Below, piece after piece: positions 1 through 11,028 of a DNA stretch of 64,000 bases. Below the pieces are notes generated by a model. That model was not told the origin of the DNA, ran no database searches, and worked only from the letters and a program-made list of their open reading frames with translations. Within the stretch, counting starts at the first letter, position 1; every line of letters begins with the position of its first letter. Position numbers and translations under genes: made by a program. Source of the DNA: Vicia villosa (taxonomy: Eukaryota; Streptophyta; Magnoliopsida; Fabales; Fabaceae); the NCBI RefSeq assembly GCF_029867415.1, contig NC_081181.1, forward strand, positions 124,935,042-124,999,041, given 5' to 3'.

Positions 1-1
1 T

Positions 2-244
2 ATCATGTGCGACAACACAAGCGCCATAAACTTGAGTAAAAATCCTGTCTTACACTCACGTACCAAGCATATTGAAATAAGACATCACTTTCTACGAGAT
101 CATGTAGAGAAAGGAGACGTTACTTTTGAACATGTAGAAAGCAAGAAGCAACTAGCTGACATCTTCACCAAACCTCTAGCAACGGAGCAATACTTCAACA
201 TTCGTAGGGAATTAGGGATACTCGATATCTCTAATTTGGGCTAA
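2..244 (+). CDS. Ty1/copia polyprotein, C-terminal end (RNase H), partial
   Basis: This is the last ~80 codons of a copia pol reading frame, open at the left window edge and ending at TAA 242-244. The protein contains the typical end of copia RNase H: a segment reading NPVLHSRTKHIEIRHHF, then DHVEKGDV and the ADIFTKPL motif that closes plant copia polyproteins. RNase H removes the RNA template during reverse transcription. The element runs on the plus strand, and its 3' untranslated region, polypurine tract and LTR follow directly. The visible part is uninterrupted, so the element may be young, but its body lies outside the window. Confidence 0.93.
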   Translation: MMCDNTSAINLSKNPVLHSRTKHIEIRHHFLRDHVEKGDVTFEHVESKKQLADIFTKPLATEQYFNIRRELGILDISNLG

Positions 245-746
245 TTACGTTTGTTCTCTCTTAATATTATTTCTTTACTTTATATATCTATTTTTTGCTA
301 ACATTTCTCTTAGCGTATAGGTAGTTCATCATCAAGCCAGGCGTCATATTGAAAAAGCGGTAACGTGTTTGTTGTTCACTTCCAAAAATATTATTGATAC
401 TATAATATGCTATCAATTAACATGCTTATAGTGACTTCATGCATAAAATTGCTCTTGCTCATATATGTGTCTCATCTTTAATACACTTTTACCTTTTATC
501 TACTATACTATGAATGCTAGCATTTTATCTATGGTTCTCTCGTTACTCTCCTACTCTCTTGTTTTCTCTTTTTGATGTTGACAAAGGGGGAGATAGATGC
601 TGAGTGCTGAGTGTGCGGGGGAGCTTTGTTGAGAGATTGCCTTGTTGAGAGATAGATGCTGGATGTACGGGGGAGCTTTGTTGAGTCTTTATCACTTACT
701 ACCAAAGCTTCGACGAATGGTTTGCCATCATCAAAAAGGGGGAGTA
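245..746 (+). other. 3' untranslated region and polypurine tract of the copia element
   Basis: This is non-coding sequence between the pol stop and the 3' LTR. Purine-rich runs ending in GGGGGAG occur near 585-592 and at 733-744. The second is directly followed by the LTR start and is the likely plus-strand primer. A short segment ending in CGGGGGAGCTTTGTTGAG is duplicated at about 592-633 and 650-685, so polypurine-like copies are repeated before the functional one. Confidence 0.6.
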
Positions 747-2290
747 TGTGAATACAAGATTACACTCAAAGATGTTTTTGATTCATGGCAAACTCAAATA
801 AGCATTCAAACAACAAGGCGGAAGCAGAAAACTCAAAGAAAAGCAAGCATTGATCACTCATGATAGTGCAGGTTGATCCATTATACTTATAGGTCGACTC
901 AACACAATCAGATCAAGAAGAATGCAGAAAACCAGCAGTTAGGTCGACCTACTGTCAACCCAGGTCGACCTAAAATGGAGAAAAATCCATATACTTCTGC
1001 TAGGTCGACTCACACATCATCTAGGTCGACCTAAATTGATGAAATTTACATACCAGTCTGCTAGGTCGACCTACACAACGACTAGGTCGACCTAATCTGA
1101 GAAAATGTCCCCAGAATGCATTTGAAGAAGATTCTGGTCGACCTACTCCTTAAACAGGTCGACCTAACTAGGAGCAAAATTCTGCAAGCTCTGCTAGGTC
1201 GACCTAAGCACTACAAGAGGTCGACCTAACTGATCAAGAATGCCAAAAATTTTGTTTCTCTCATCTCCAACTGATAAGCTATCATATATATTGTCCAAGG
1301 TTAATTATTCAAGGAAACACCAACGACTGAAAGATACACAAACGCTTCTCATCTTCGTTCTTCATCATCTCCAACACAACTACACATAATCATTCTTGCG
1401 TTGCGGGTTAGTGATGAGTTCGATAACGTCCATGGAACGGAATTGAAGATTCCTAGTGGGTGAAGGTTTGTGGGGTTTGTTGGTGAATAAAATCTGCGGG
1501 TTTTGTCCTCCACGACGGGTGGTTCTTGGGGGTTTTTATCAAGAGGCGTTCATTGAGGATTCGGCTGAGTGTAACGATTGAGGAACGGGGAGTTCAAGGA
1601 ATCAAGACACTGCAGAAGGGAATCAAAGTGAAGCTCTTGGATAACCTTGATCTTGCTCAAGATTAAGGGGGAAGAAGATTCAAAGGATCGACATAATTGG
1701 TTTATCGTTTATCGCTTTGTTATCTTCTTTGTATATACTACTTTCAACATTAATGAAAGATTACCCAATTTCAATTTGGAATTGGGGGCAGACGTAGTCG
1801 TAGCGAGGACGATCGACGAACTGCCTAAACAAATATCGTGTTCTTGTCGCTTTTACTTTTTCATTTACATTCTGTTCATATTTGGTTATAATAGCAAATT
1901 GATCAACGATTCGAGTGTTAAGATTGTGAACTAAGAACTTACATAAACATCACAATCCACCACACATTGAATCACCTTCAATTTGATCATTATCACCAAG
2001 TGTTTGTATATTTGTTTCTATCAATCTTACTGCATTGCAAACATTGTCCATCATACAAGAAGTTAATCTGATTTTCAATTAGAGCAACGATTTGATTCTG
2101 CAACGTATACTCTTATCACTTATCTCAAGTCTTTGACTGGTTTTTTAAACACATATATAATCGTTTCGATAGTGGTTCGGAATAGACGCGAGTCGATTCA
2201 GAATCACTTCCGCTGAAAAGTCGTTTAACTCCGTAAAACTGTGAACGATCTATTCACCCCCCCTCTAGATCCTAAGGCCAGCGTCTAACA
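747..2290 (+). repeat. 3' LTR of Ty1/copia element (SIRE/Maximus-like length)
   Basis: The sequence starts with TGTGAATACAAG directly after the polypurine tract and ends near TCTAACA at 2290, after a C-rich stretch (CTATTCACCCCCCC) common at the 3' end of large legume copia LTRs. Its length is about 1.54 kb. A possible TATA box (ATCATATATATTG) lies near 1283-1295, so transcription would begin in the middle of the LTR. The exact right boundary is an estimate, because the other LTR copy lies outside the window. An array of AGGTCGACCT palindromes sits in the region upstream of the TATA box. Confidence 0.75.
891..1227. repeat. Array of about 12 AGGTCGACCT palindromes in the copia LTR
   Basis: Copies of the perfect 10-bp palindrome AGGTCGACCT, or one-base variants, occur at 891, 941, 962, 1001, 1023, 1063, 1084, 1135, 1156, 1196 and 1218, mostly inside the longer TAGGTCGACCTA. 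Spacing is irregular (about 20-60 bp) and spacer sequence differs, so this is not a simple tandem repeat. The array lies upstream of the probable TATA box, where enhancer-like elements of LTRs usually sit. Confidence 0.9.
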
Positions 2291-2499
2291 TAAGTATCAC
2301 ATATATTATTAAAATTGATATTGAATATCATGTAATATATGTTCATAAAAATAAAATGGACCCGAAGATCCATTCTTTAGACATCTAAAGTTAATTATGA
2401 GATCATCAATTATAAATTATATATTTAAAACACTCAAAGTATGATATTAAGTTATTTATTCGCATTAAGCCAACAAGATACTATATCTTAGTCCTCCCT

Positions 2500-4440
2500 A
2501 ATTTATTCTAATATTCTCATATAAGTGAACATTTGGATATGTTGGAATCGCTCCAATATAATACATTAAAATGAGTAATGAAAGAATATTGGAAAAATAT
2601 AATTAATATGAATATCAATTTTGGGGATATTATTTGAGCAAATAATCAAATACTTGAATGCAGCCCAGTAGGCTGATTATCACTTGATAAATTAATTTTC
2701 CCAATATTAGGGGGATGAAATAAGCAGCTGAAATCATGAACAAGAAGTTCAAATGAACAATTTAAAATAATTTGTTGTCTTGATCCTCGTACAAATCAAT
2801 ATGAACCAAAAGTTTAAAATATTATTCATTTGCAAAGTTTATGAAATAAATTATCAGCTGATAATACTCCACTCAAAGTGGATTCTCTTATTGGATAAAA
2901 TAATATTGCAAATGAGTTGTTATTGCGCCTGAAGCGTAGTATGAATGTTGGTTCCAATGTTAAAACCTTTACTAAGAAAAGAGACTAAAGATGACCCAAG
3001 TGAGAATATGAAAATGCTAAGAGCACTTTGACCTAATTTAATTTTCAGTTCCAGAAGAACAAATCAAGTACTTGAAATATGAAATAAAGAGATATCGATA
3101 AATTATGTCATGGATGAAATGAAATGGAACCAAAATTGAGATAACCAAATAAAGTCAATATTGACAATGTCTTTGTATACAATATAGTGCTAAAAGTGAT
3201 CAATGATAACGAGGATCGTGAGTCAAAGTCTATTAAAGATTGTAGACTAATTGAGAATTGGCCAAAATAAATATATTCAATTGAAGAAGAATTAAACTCA
3301 CTTTACAAGTGACTCACTTTTGGACCTGTAGTCCGAACACCTCAAGGTGTGAAACCAATTGGATATAAATGAGTTTTTATGAAAAAGAAAAATAAGAATG
3401 GTATAAAGATTGATTTATTGCTCAATGATTTTTACAAAGACCTATGATTGATTTTGATAAAACATACCTACATGTAGTGGATTCAATCGATATTTAATTA
3501 GCCTTGTAGAACATGAAGGGCTTAACTTGAACATGATGAATGTTATGACACTTACATGAAACCTCTTGAAATCTTCAATATACTAGAGGCACGTAATTTT
3601 GGATCTTGAGAAAACTACTCCTTCAAATTGAACAAGTTTCACTATGGGTTGAAACAATCTGGATGCATGTGGTATAATCACCTCAGTGACTATTTACTTA
3701 AGGATGGGTATACAAATAACTTAATTTGTCATTGTATTTTCATAAAATAATGTGAAAAATGATTTGCAATAATAGTTGTCTATGTGGATGGCATAAATAT
3801 TATTGGAACTCCTGAAGAGCTTCCAAAAGCTATAAATTGCTTAAATAAAAAATTTGAGATCACAAACCTAGAAAAGACAAAATATGTCTAGGTTTACAAA
3901 TTGAGCATTTGAACAAAGAAATATTTGTACATCAAGAAGGCTATATAGAAAAGTGTTAAAATGCTTCTATATGGACAAATGTCACATGTTGCCTACTTCA
4001 ATATGGTTGTTAGATCATTAGATATGGAGAAAGATCTTTTCAAGCCTCGAGAAAAGGATAAAAAATTGTTTGGTCCTGAAGTACCATATCTCAGTTCAAT
4101 TAGAGCACTAATGCACCTTACTAATTATATACGTCTTGATATATCATTTGCGGTTAATCTATTAGCAAGATACAATTATTCACCTACACGAAGACATTGG
4201 AACAGAGGCAAACATATACTTTGATATCTTAGAGATGCAGGTTACTTGTCAGATTCTCATAATGGTGGATCAGAAACAAGTTATTTATTTATATGTGATG
4301 GTACATCCATTTCATGGAGATCAATAAAACAAATCATGGAAACAACTTCATAAAATCCTGCATAACAATTAGCACTGCATGAAGTCACTTCGTAGAAAAC
4401 ATTTTAAGTTACTACTACAAAAAATATTGTCTCACATATA
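2500..4440 (+). pseudogene. Decayed Ty1/copia pol (integrase end, RT, RNase H start)
   Basis: Frame-shifted, stop-ridden remains of a second copia element. Recognisable blocks in order are a segment like HIRTFGYVGIAPI (integrase/RT linker), LDPRTNQYEPKVQ near 2770, LLLRLKRSMNVGSN near 2920, an RT start like RTPQGVKPIGYK near 3340, and a VVRSLDMEKDLFKPREKD block at 3997-4060 followed by YLSSIRALMHLTNYIRLDISFAVNLLARYN. The order is that of plant copia pol on the plus strand. Many frameshifts show it has been dead for a long time. 2291-2500 is AT-rich and probably belongs to the same remnant. Confidence 0.82.
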
Positions 4441-4690
4441 ATTGGATGTGTGAGGGGGGGAAATAAATATTTTTTGCACTCTTTTTCCCTTCACCATGAT
4501 TTTGTGCCACTGGGTTTTCTGGTAAGGTTTTTATCTCCTTTTGATCCTATAAATAGAAGACCCACATTGCAATGTAAAAAACACTTGAAAGAAGATAATG
4601 TAATATTGCTTTCTCTTTTCTCTATCTCTCTTTCTTTGATTTCTATAGTTTTATTTAGTTTTATAACAGATATAAAGTTCTATTCAAAAT
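4441..4690 (+). repeat. LTR remnant of the decayed copia element
   Basis: The stretch following the pol remnant has the layout of a short copia LTR. It contains a CACTGGGTTTTCTGGTAAGG block often found just after copia pol, then a TATA box (CTATAAATAG at 4547-4556) and a pyrimidine-rich leader with CTCTTTTCTCTATCTCTC. No second LTR copy is in the window, so boundaries are approximate. Confidence 0.55.
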
Positions 4691-4707
4691 AAAAATAATT
4701 ACTTATT

Positions 4708-4973
4708 GGCTCTGTTTGGTAAAACTAGCTGATAGCTGGTAGCTTTTAGCTGGTAGCTGATGGTTGATAAGCTAATGTGAGTGTTTGGTAAATTAGTTGT
4801 TTCATTAGCTGATAGATACAAAATGACATTTTAATTAATGAGGGTAATAATATATTTTAGTTAAAATAATAAGGATATTAATGGAAGAAAAACTCACAAG
4901 CTAAAAACTACAAGCTCAAAAGCTACTTCAAATAGCTTTTGAAAAAAAACTAAAAGCTAGTAAAATGCGCATC
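4708..4973. mobile_element. Truncated hAT-like MITE (AGCT-rich)
   Basis: It begins GGCTCTGTTTGGTAAAACTAG and is full of AGCTGATAGCTGGTAGCT-type repeats, with a complementary AGCTACAAGC / AAAAGCTA half near 4895-4970. This looks like a common legume non-autonomous DNA transposon. The expected inverted copy of the start is missing at the right side, where unique sequence begins, so the element is truncated. It ends only about 50 bp before the DVL-type start codon and may contribute promoter sequence to that gene. Confidence 0.55.
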
Positions 4974-5021
4974 ATATCAAGCTGTTCTGTATATTTGATT
5001 CAATTATTGTGATATAAGTGA

Positions 5022-5198
5022 ATGGGACAATGCGCATCATCACGTAGAAAAATCCACCGCGAAGAGTTCAGTGATGATGGAGGATCTGTTGATTCACAAA
5101 GGCATGGATGCTTTGTTATGGTAAAGGAGCAGAAGTCCAGATTCTATATTGTTAGAAAATGTATAATGATGCTAATTTGTTGGCATAAATATGATTAG
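5022..5198 (+). CDS. DVL/RTFL (DEVIL/ROTUNDIFOLIA) small peptide, 58 aa
   Basis: A complete 58-codon reading frame from ATG 5022 to TAG 5196-5198. The C-terminal half holds the signature of the DVL/ROTUNDIFOLIA-four-like plant peptides: a Cys, then VKEQKSRFYIVRKC and MLICWH close to the end. The N-terminal half is short, polar and variable (RRKIHREEFSDDGG), as usual in the family. Known members are membrane-associated regulators of polar cell proliferation in leaves and fruits; overexpression shortens organs. The gene has no intron, also usual. A decayed MITE ends immediately upstream, and the 10-mer TGCGCATCAT occurs both just upstream (about 4976) and inside the first codons (5031-5040). 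Expression cannot be judged from sequence. Convergent with BBD, which starts its 3' end about 450 bp downstream. Confidence 0.85.
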   Translation: MGQCASSRRKIHREEFSDDGGSVDSQRHGCFVMVKEQKSRFYIVRKCIMMLICWHKYD

Positions 5199-5652
5199 GG
5201 TTGACTGTTGAGATTCTTGTAATCACTAATAATCTTTTCATAATTTCATTTAATGATCATCATGTCAAAGATTGCAAACATACTCAATTGTGTTGCAATT
5301 CTCTCAAGTATCGGTGGAAGTAACAATCTTCCACAGATTTTAGGCCTTAATACATTTGATTATATGTACAAAAACTAAGGTTAAGGACTCTAATTCACAG
5401 CTGTACAACACACAATTTTGCTTCATTTCTGTAACTTACACTTAAATTTATTCCTGTTGAAAAATTATCAGGAAAAGATAATCTTACACTTTCCTCTTCA
5501 GAACTTACCCTTCATCACCACCTGAAAATTTTCGAAACATAATTAGACAACTATACAGTGGAATCAAGTAGACATGGAATTTTGTTTACTGATTTGTTTT
5601 GATGTAAGATTTCAACTATTGAAGTGGCCAGGACAATTTTGGATGTACCTAA
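5199..5652. other. Intergenic, likely 3' UTRs of the DVL gene and BBD
   Basis: AT-rich, no coding potential seen on either strand. It separates the convergent DVL-type gene and the BBD gene, so it should hold both transcript ends. Confidence 0.4.
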
Positions 5653-8292
5653 TTAGTGCTCCTGAGATGATTTACGAATATTTTCAAGTTTGTCTCTCCA
5701 TATAGCTGCAAAATTCAACAAACAAGCTTAGGTTTGAAACTGTCAAGATTTAGGTATTCCAGCTTGCAGAAGGCATACCCAAATGATATTTTACCTGCGT
5801 CTTTGAATCTTTCATGTTTGATGGCTAAATGCATATTATGCATCATACTTAGTTCTTGAGCTACCGAATCTGGACCATCTACGGGACTGTAGCAAATGAA
5901 AGAAGTTAGGCTAAAATGATATACCAATAATGTAAAGGAGGAAACTTGCACATAGGATCTATGGTGCCAAGGATGTTATATATGACAAAGTAAGACATAG
6001 TAACTATACAATACCTGTCAAGTAATACATCATAAATAGCCTTTTTATTTTGCACTCTTCCCATTCCATAGCCGAGTCTTATAGCATCTGTGAAAACAAT
6101 TTCTTTACTTACATATATTGGAGCCTGCACAAATCAAATATAAAATCATACAAGAGGGTTTGTCTAACTTATTGGCACAAAATGCATATTACTAGGTTTT
6201 CTAAATAAGAGCACTGATGTTATAGTCTCTTCATAGATTCTATCTTCAAAATTAAAAACTTCTCAACAAATATTAGCAGGGTTACCATAGAATTCATACC
6301 TTGCATTTATTTGCAACATTAATGGCATCTGAGGGACGTAAATCCACACTAATAATATCACCTTTCCCTGGCTGAAGGAATTATAGACTTTGATGAACAT
6401 TTTTATAAATGAAAAAGCATACCATGAAGGCATTTATCATTTAGAATTGAAAAGTTGTTAATACCTGACTAAGGTACAATCTGGCAAAGTAAGTACTGAC
6501 TACTCTCTCTGTAATTCTCACCATTACCACCTGAAAGAGTAAAATGACGGAAAAACATCTTAATAAATTATTTGACACCCAATATATTGTTATTGCTTTA
6601 AAACTTTAAAGCAAGAATAAAGACGGGAAGACTGCTATCGAAATAACTTTATTCAAATTGTACTTTTTAACGACCAATAGTTATTTCATTTTAGTATGAT
6701 ACTTCTCAAACACAAACATTCAATAGGCACTAATGCTATGAACTCACACGATTTCCTTGACGGGAATTAACAATGCAATTAGACCAAATAAAGGACATTC
6801 ACAATTGAGTACTAACATAGAATATATTTGGATTTATTCTTTGAAATAATAGGTGGGTAAATTATGATTTGACAATGGATGTTGAATATTGAAATGAGAG
6901 ATTAATATTATAGCTTTTTTTTAGAAGGTTCTCATAAAGATAGCATTTCTTTGTCAAGAAGAATTCATAAAAATCAAAAGTTCCAAGAATATGGCATAAT
7001 ATAGTGAAATACTTTTGTTGCTGCTGTATACATAAATATTAGGATCCGGATTCCCTGCCTTTGAGCCGGGAAAGGCAGGTAACTTTCAAGCAACTTGGTC
7101 CGTTTGATAAATAAAATGGGGAATCCGGGTCCTAAATATTACTACCTAAACAGAACCTAACAGATAAGCAACAGAGTAAACAAAAGATATTAACATAACG
7201 CAAAAACACAAAAATGAAGTTAATTGAATGAATATCCATTAGCATCAATACAAAATGGAATATGCTTAGCTCCATACTTCATGATCTAGTCTTTCAACTA
7301 GATTTTTCACAAACTGGAACTGATCCGGAAAATCCTGCAATATCACCACCGTTTTATAAGGACCAGTCACAAACAAAAATAAAAAATCTCAAGTCCACAA
7401 ACATTGGAATACAGGTTAAAAACCTACCCCACTTTCATCTTCAACTTCAGCATCTATAAGCTTTTCAATAGCAATCTTTCCTGCATCAACAAAGAATCAA
7501 AGTTAACAAAACAAAATATTCCTAGAAAAAACCAAGAAAAGAATAACTCAAATTATAGAACACTAGCCCACATACCTACAACAATGGGAAGGACATAGTC
7601 TCCATCACAAGAAATCTTGAGAAAAATGGTGGGATTCTGAAAATTCTTTAGAACTTCTCGTCTTAACAAACTATTATCCGTTCTTGAGGTATGTTGTGGA
7701 AATGATGAGACGGGTGATTTCCATTGAAACTCATCTTGAAAACGGTGTCTCCACATACCATAGTGTGTTGTTGTTTCTGCGCTAGTTTAAGTAATTTAAA
7801 ATTTCAGCGATTCATACACATGATGGATAGTTACCTAAATGATCAAAAAACCACAGTTACTACTATAATACACACACTACTACTGTAACACCATTTCCAA
7901 AAACGAATGCTTCATTGTATATATTTATTTGATAATTTATGAATTTATGGTGAACAGTGTAAATGACCTAGAAAGAAAGAGGGGAAATAGTGAGGACCTG
8001 AGAGAAGGAGGGAAGCTTCGAGAAAATCGGTGTCGTTGTGGTTGTGGTGATGATCGCCGGAGCTGGATCTGATGGGAGATGAATTACAGGAAATGAGGAA
8101 GGATTTGGGTTTAGAGAAGCGGAAGCGGCGGGAGCGGAGGAGAGGGAGGTGAATGGGGGAGAAATCGAAGGAGATGAAGTGAGGGAGGGAGCGGGAGGTG
8201 GCGGCATTTGTGTGATCGGCGGTGATGGAGGTGACGGTGGTGATTGGGTGGATGCGGAGACGAGATCCGATCATTTTTATGATGAAGCTCAA
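5653..8292 (-). CDS. BBD: Bifunctional nuclease (BBD-type), nine exons, 332 aa
   Basis: Exons in transcript order: 8292-7998, 7776-7576, 7480-7428, 7334-7278, 6530-6465, 6371-6300, 6124-6015, 5886-5795, 5705-5653. They sum to 999 nt (332 codons plus TAA) with matching phases and GT/AG ends. The protein has a Ser/His-rich N-terminus, then DFLEASLLLS, the block FQNPTIFLKISCDGDYVLPI, DQFQFVKNLVERL, VRITERVVSTYFARLY, DLRPSDAINVANKCK and APIYVSKEIVFTDAIRLGYG. This is the BFN/DNase-RNase domain of plant bifunctional nucleases in basal defense. The C-terminus (residues about 290-325, ELSMMHNMHLAIKHERFKDAA) is a UVR motif. Family members degrade DNA and RNA and are linked to ABA-dependent callose deposition. 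Length fits Arabidopsis BBD1 (about 325 aa). The N-terminus (residues 1-70) is Ser/Arg-rich and could be a targeting signal; this is inference. A hAT-type MITE lies in the fourth intron. Confidence 0.93.
7041..7132. mobile_element. 92-bp hAT-type MITE in BBD intron 4
   Basis: The ends are inverted repeats: AGGATCCGGATTCCC on the left and the complement of AGGACCCGGATTCCC on the right. Both sides are flanked by the identical 8-bp TAAATATT (7033-7040 and 7133-7140), the duplication length of hAT transposases. Inside is a second hairpin, CCTGCCTTT ... AAAGGCAGG. No coding capacity. It lies in the intron between exon 4 (7278-7334) and exon 5 (6465-6530), away from the splice sites. Confidence 0.85.
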
Positions 8293-9000
8293 AGGAGGAA
8301 GATGAGGAAGATGAAGATCTGAGAAAGGTTGGTGATTGATTTGATTTTAATATGTGAAATGAAATGTAAATGATGAGAATGCCAGAAAGAGAGAGATTAA
8401 TGTTTATAATGTTTTTCTGCTTTTTGAAAAATGTTTTTAATGTTTTTTATGAAGGTTTTGTGTAGCATGAAATGAATGACCTGGTTGATTCGTTTATAAT
8501 AATATTGCAAAAGATGGTATGAACAAAAAATATATATGTTTATGTAACCACGCTTTAAATTGTTTTATAATTGTATTCAAATTAAATATTGTTGAATGTG
8601 TTTGATAGGCTGATTATAAAATAAGTTTAAACTAACATCCCATAAATTAAGTGTATTTCAATAAATTATTTATATTAAGATTAGTTTAATAACATAGAGA
8701 GTTAAATTTTTTATTGGATAATATTATAAAATTAGTTTTTCATGTTAATTAAGTTTATATTTTAATAAAAATTATTCAAGTTTAATAAAAAAAAAAAATT
8801 TAAACTAAACCAAATTACATACATACATTATATTCTAAGCTAAATTACACTTTTAACATCTATTTTGTTTGATTTACGAAATTAGTTTTTATGTTATAAA
8901 TGAGAAAATCTTTCATCTCTTAAATCTCTTAGTTATCAGACAAAATTTCAATTATTTCTCTTGCTTCCGTAAATGCATATCTGAAAATATTTTTTTAAAA
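8293..9000. other. BBD 5' flank and AT-rich intergenic sequence
   Basis: 8293-8400 is likely the BBD 5' UTR and core promoter (GA-rich on the plus strand, so pyrimidine-rich in the transcript). 8400-9000 is very AT-rich with no gene or repeat that I recognise. Confidence 0.35.
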
Positions 9001-9003
9001 AAA

Positions 9004-9965
9004 ATGTTTCTTTCTATAGGTGCATCTACGGAACGTGCTAAAACAGAATGTTTCGTAGATGCACATATAGAACAGTCTGCTATATTTTCAAATGACACAT
9101 TTTACTCTAAAACTCATTTTTTAAAACAACAATGAAAAATCCAATTACACTAAATTAAAGTAATGCAATTTAAAGGCAATAGTAAATGGTACACCAAAAA
9201 AATTCATCGTATAAATCGTCGGCCAATAATGTCGACTACATATATCAAAACCTCGTACATAAAAGACATCAAAATAAATATATCAAATAAATCATAAACA
9301 TCACTACTGTGTGTGCCAGACATCATCATGCACCTCTCTGCTGCCTTTGACCCCGCCTTTGTATTTGCGTCCACGGCGCCGTCTGCAGGCTACTCTGCCT
9401 GTACAGTCGAGTGCCCCAACGTTCCACTCTTCCGTAGATGCATCTACGAAAGGTTCTGAAACCTCCAAAACACAACAATGGCGTCTGGTCACTGTTGCAG
9501 AGCATTAAAAACCTCGTTTTAATAGATTGATCGTCCATTTTACACATGAAACAATACTTACATTATCTCTAAACCATATTTCTTACACTACTCAATCATT
9601 TCTACACCTAAAAATCGAATTCAATCTCTATTTCAAAAACTCTAAAATAACTCGAAACGTCGAAAACTTACCGATTAAATGGAGTTTGAAATTTGTTGGA
9701 ATGTGTTGGTAGTTGATGTTAACGTTATCGGCCGAACTCGAGAGGAAGAAAACAACTTCGGTGGAAGTTTGATTTTTAAGGTTGAGAGAAAGTGAGAGTT
9801 TTGAAACGAGAAAGTGGAGAATTGGGAGAGAAAGAGTCTGACGCGAATATAACATCAAATGGTTCCGTAGATACATTTACGAAAGTTTTCGTATGTACAT
9901 CTACGGAACAAAACAACGTTAAACAAAAAATGATATCTCTGGAGGTACATCTACGGAAGCAATAA
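9004..9965. repeat. Unclassified repeat edged by CCGTAGATGCATCTACGG-type palindromes
   Basis: The motif TTCCGTAGATGCATCTACGAA and variants occur at 9021-9032, 9051-9065, 9430-9450, 9863-9884, 9886-9909 and 9944-9960. The clusters at both ends bracket about 0.8 kb. Read on the minus strand, the right part resembles a promoter and leader: TATATTCGCG, then a CTCTTTCTCTCCC pyrimidine run, then a possible donor CGGTAAGT near 9670. On the same strand an Arg-rich segment (GRVACRRRRGRKYK) lies near 9400. I do not recognise the family; it could be a gene-like DNA transposon fragment. Confidence 0.5.
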
Positions 9966-10042
9966 GGCATTTTAGGCAACTCATATGGTGTGTGAGATAT
10001 CCAAGGGATGTGATAAGATATTCTCTTATAAATTGAAACAGT

Positions 10043-10250
10043 TTTGATCTTTTTATTTTAAATTCAAATAATTATTGTCTCCTCTCATATTTTTCATAGA
10101 AAATCAATGAAATTTTTTATTTTTTAACGTATATTCTTAACTACAAAATAAGAAATTATCATCTTAAAAAAATCTTTAATTTTAAGGTTAAAAATATGAG
10201 AGGGGCCAAAACAATTTAAATTTAAAAATAGAGAGACTAAAATTGTATAA
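10043..10250. repeat. AT-rich foldback (imperfect inverted repeat)
   Basis: The arm at 10043-10094, containing CTCCTCTCATATTTTT, is answered by 10190-10250, containing AAAAATATGAGAGG, with an AT-rich loop. The arms are imperfect. It looks like an old MITE-type foldback; no target duplication was found. The surrounding 9970-10680 is otherwise plain AT-rich intergenic sequence. Confidence 0.45.
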
Positions 10251-10682
10251 ATTTAAAATAAGAGATCAATTTTATAAATTAAATAAAATAAAAGATCAAA
10301 ATTGTAGTTGAGCTTTTATTATATTATCTAATTATTTATTCATTTATTTGTTAGCATGATATATTCTACTAATCTATCATTTGTCGATTTTAATTTTTTA
10401 ATAATATTTATTAATTTAATTGAATTACTTACTATAGTTATATTTAAATAAAATTGATCATTTCCGTAAAATTAACTTTATTATTTATATGTTATACTTC
10501 GCACATATATTTAATTATTTCCTCTAAAACATTATTCAAATAATTGCCATAAAAAACATCTATATTATTCAAATAATTTTCATCATCTCTCCTCTAAACA
10601 TTAAAATTGTAATTTTATAAGATCAAACTATGGTTTTATCTATTTTGTGATTTTATTTCAAAATTAAATGTTATAAGGTAAA

Positions 10683-11028
10683 ATTTGAGGGTCAATAGTA
10701 GGATGAAAATAGGTTAGACCGATAACAAGAGCCTACAGGCTCAAGCCAGGCCACACATATTTTTTTAAATAAAAAATACTTTTGTTTTTTTTATAAGTTT
10801 ATTTAATTAAAAAAGATTAGGCATCAGGCTCCCAAAAAAGTCTTTTAAGCCTATCAGACCGACCTATTTAAATAAATATAAATATTTTTTTACTATCATT
10901 ATGTTATATTTTATACTTTTAATTAAAATACTTAAATAAAACTTGATTATCTTGAAGAACTTGTGAAAATAAGATGAGAACACTTGATGAACATTGTTTT
11001 CATAAATTCTCTTAAACAAATAGTCTCC
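10683..11028 (-). mobile_element. Old hAT-type element, first half (split by LINE)
   Basis: This stretch is similar, in inverted orientation, to the right half of the intact element at 23747-24397: GGCCTAC/CAGGCTCAAGCCAGGCC blocks, TTTATTTAAT, then AAGCCTATCAGACC. It stops within a segment like AAACAAATAG that continues, with homologous sequence, at 18641 on the far side of the LINE. The terminal inverted repeat itself is eroded. Confidence 0.65.

Noticed and set aside
7945..8207. Alternative minus-strand frame of 79 codons at the BBD start
   Set aside because: Pro/Ser-rich shadow of exon 1; only the frame starting at 8292 joins exon 2 in phase.
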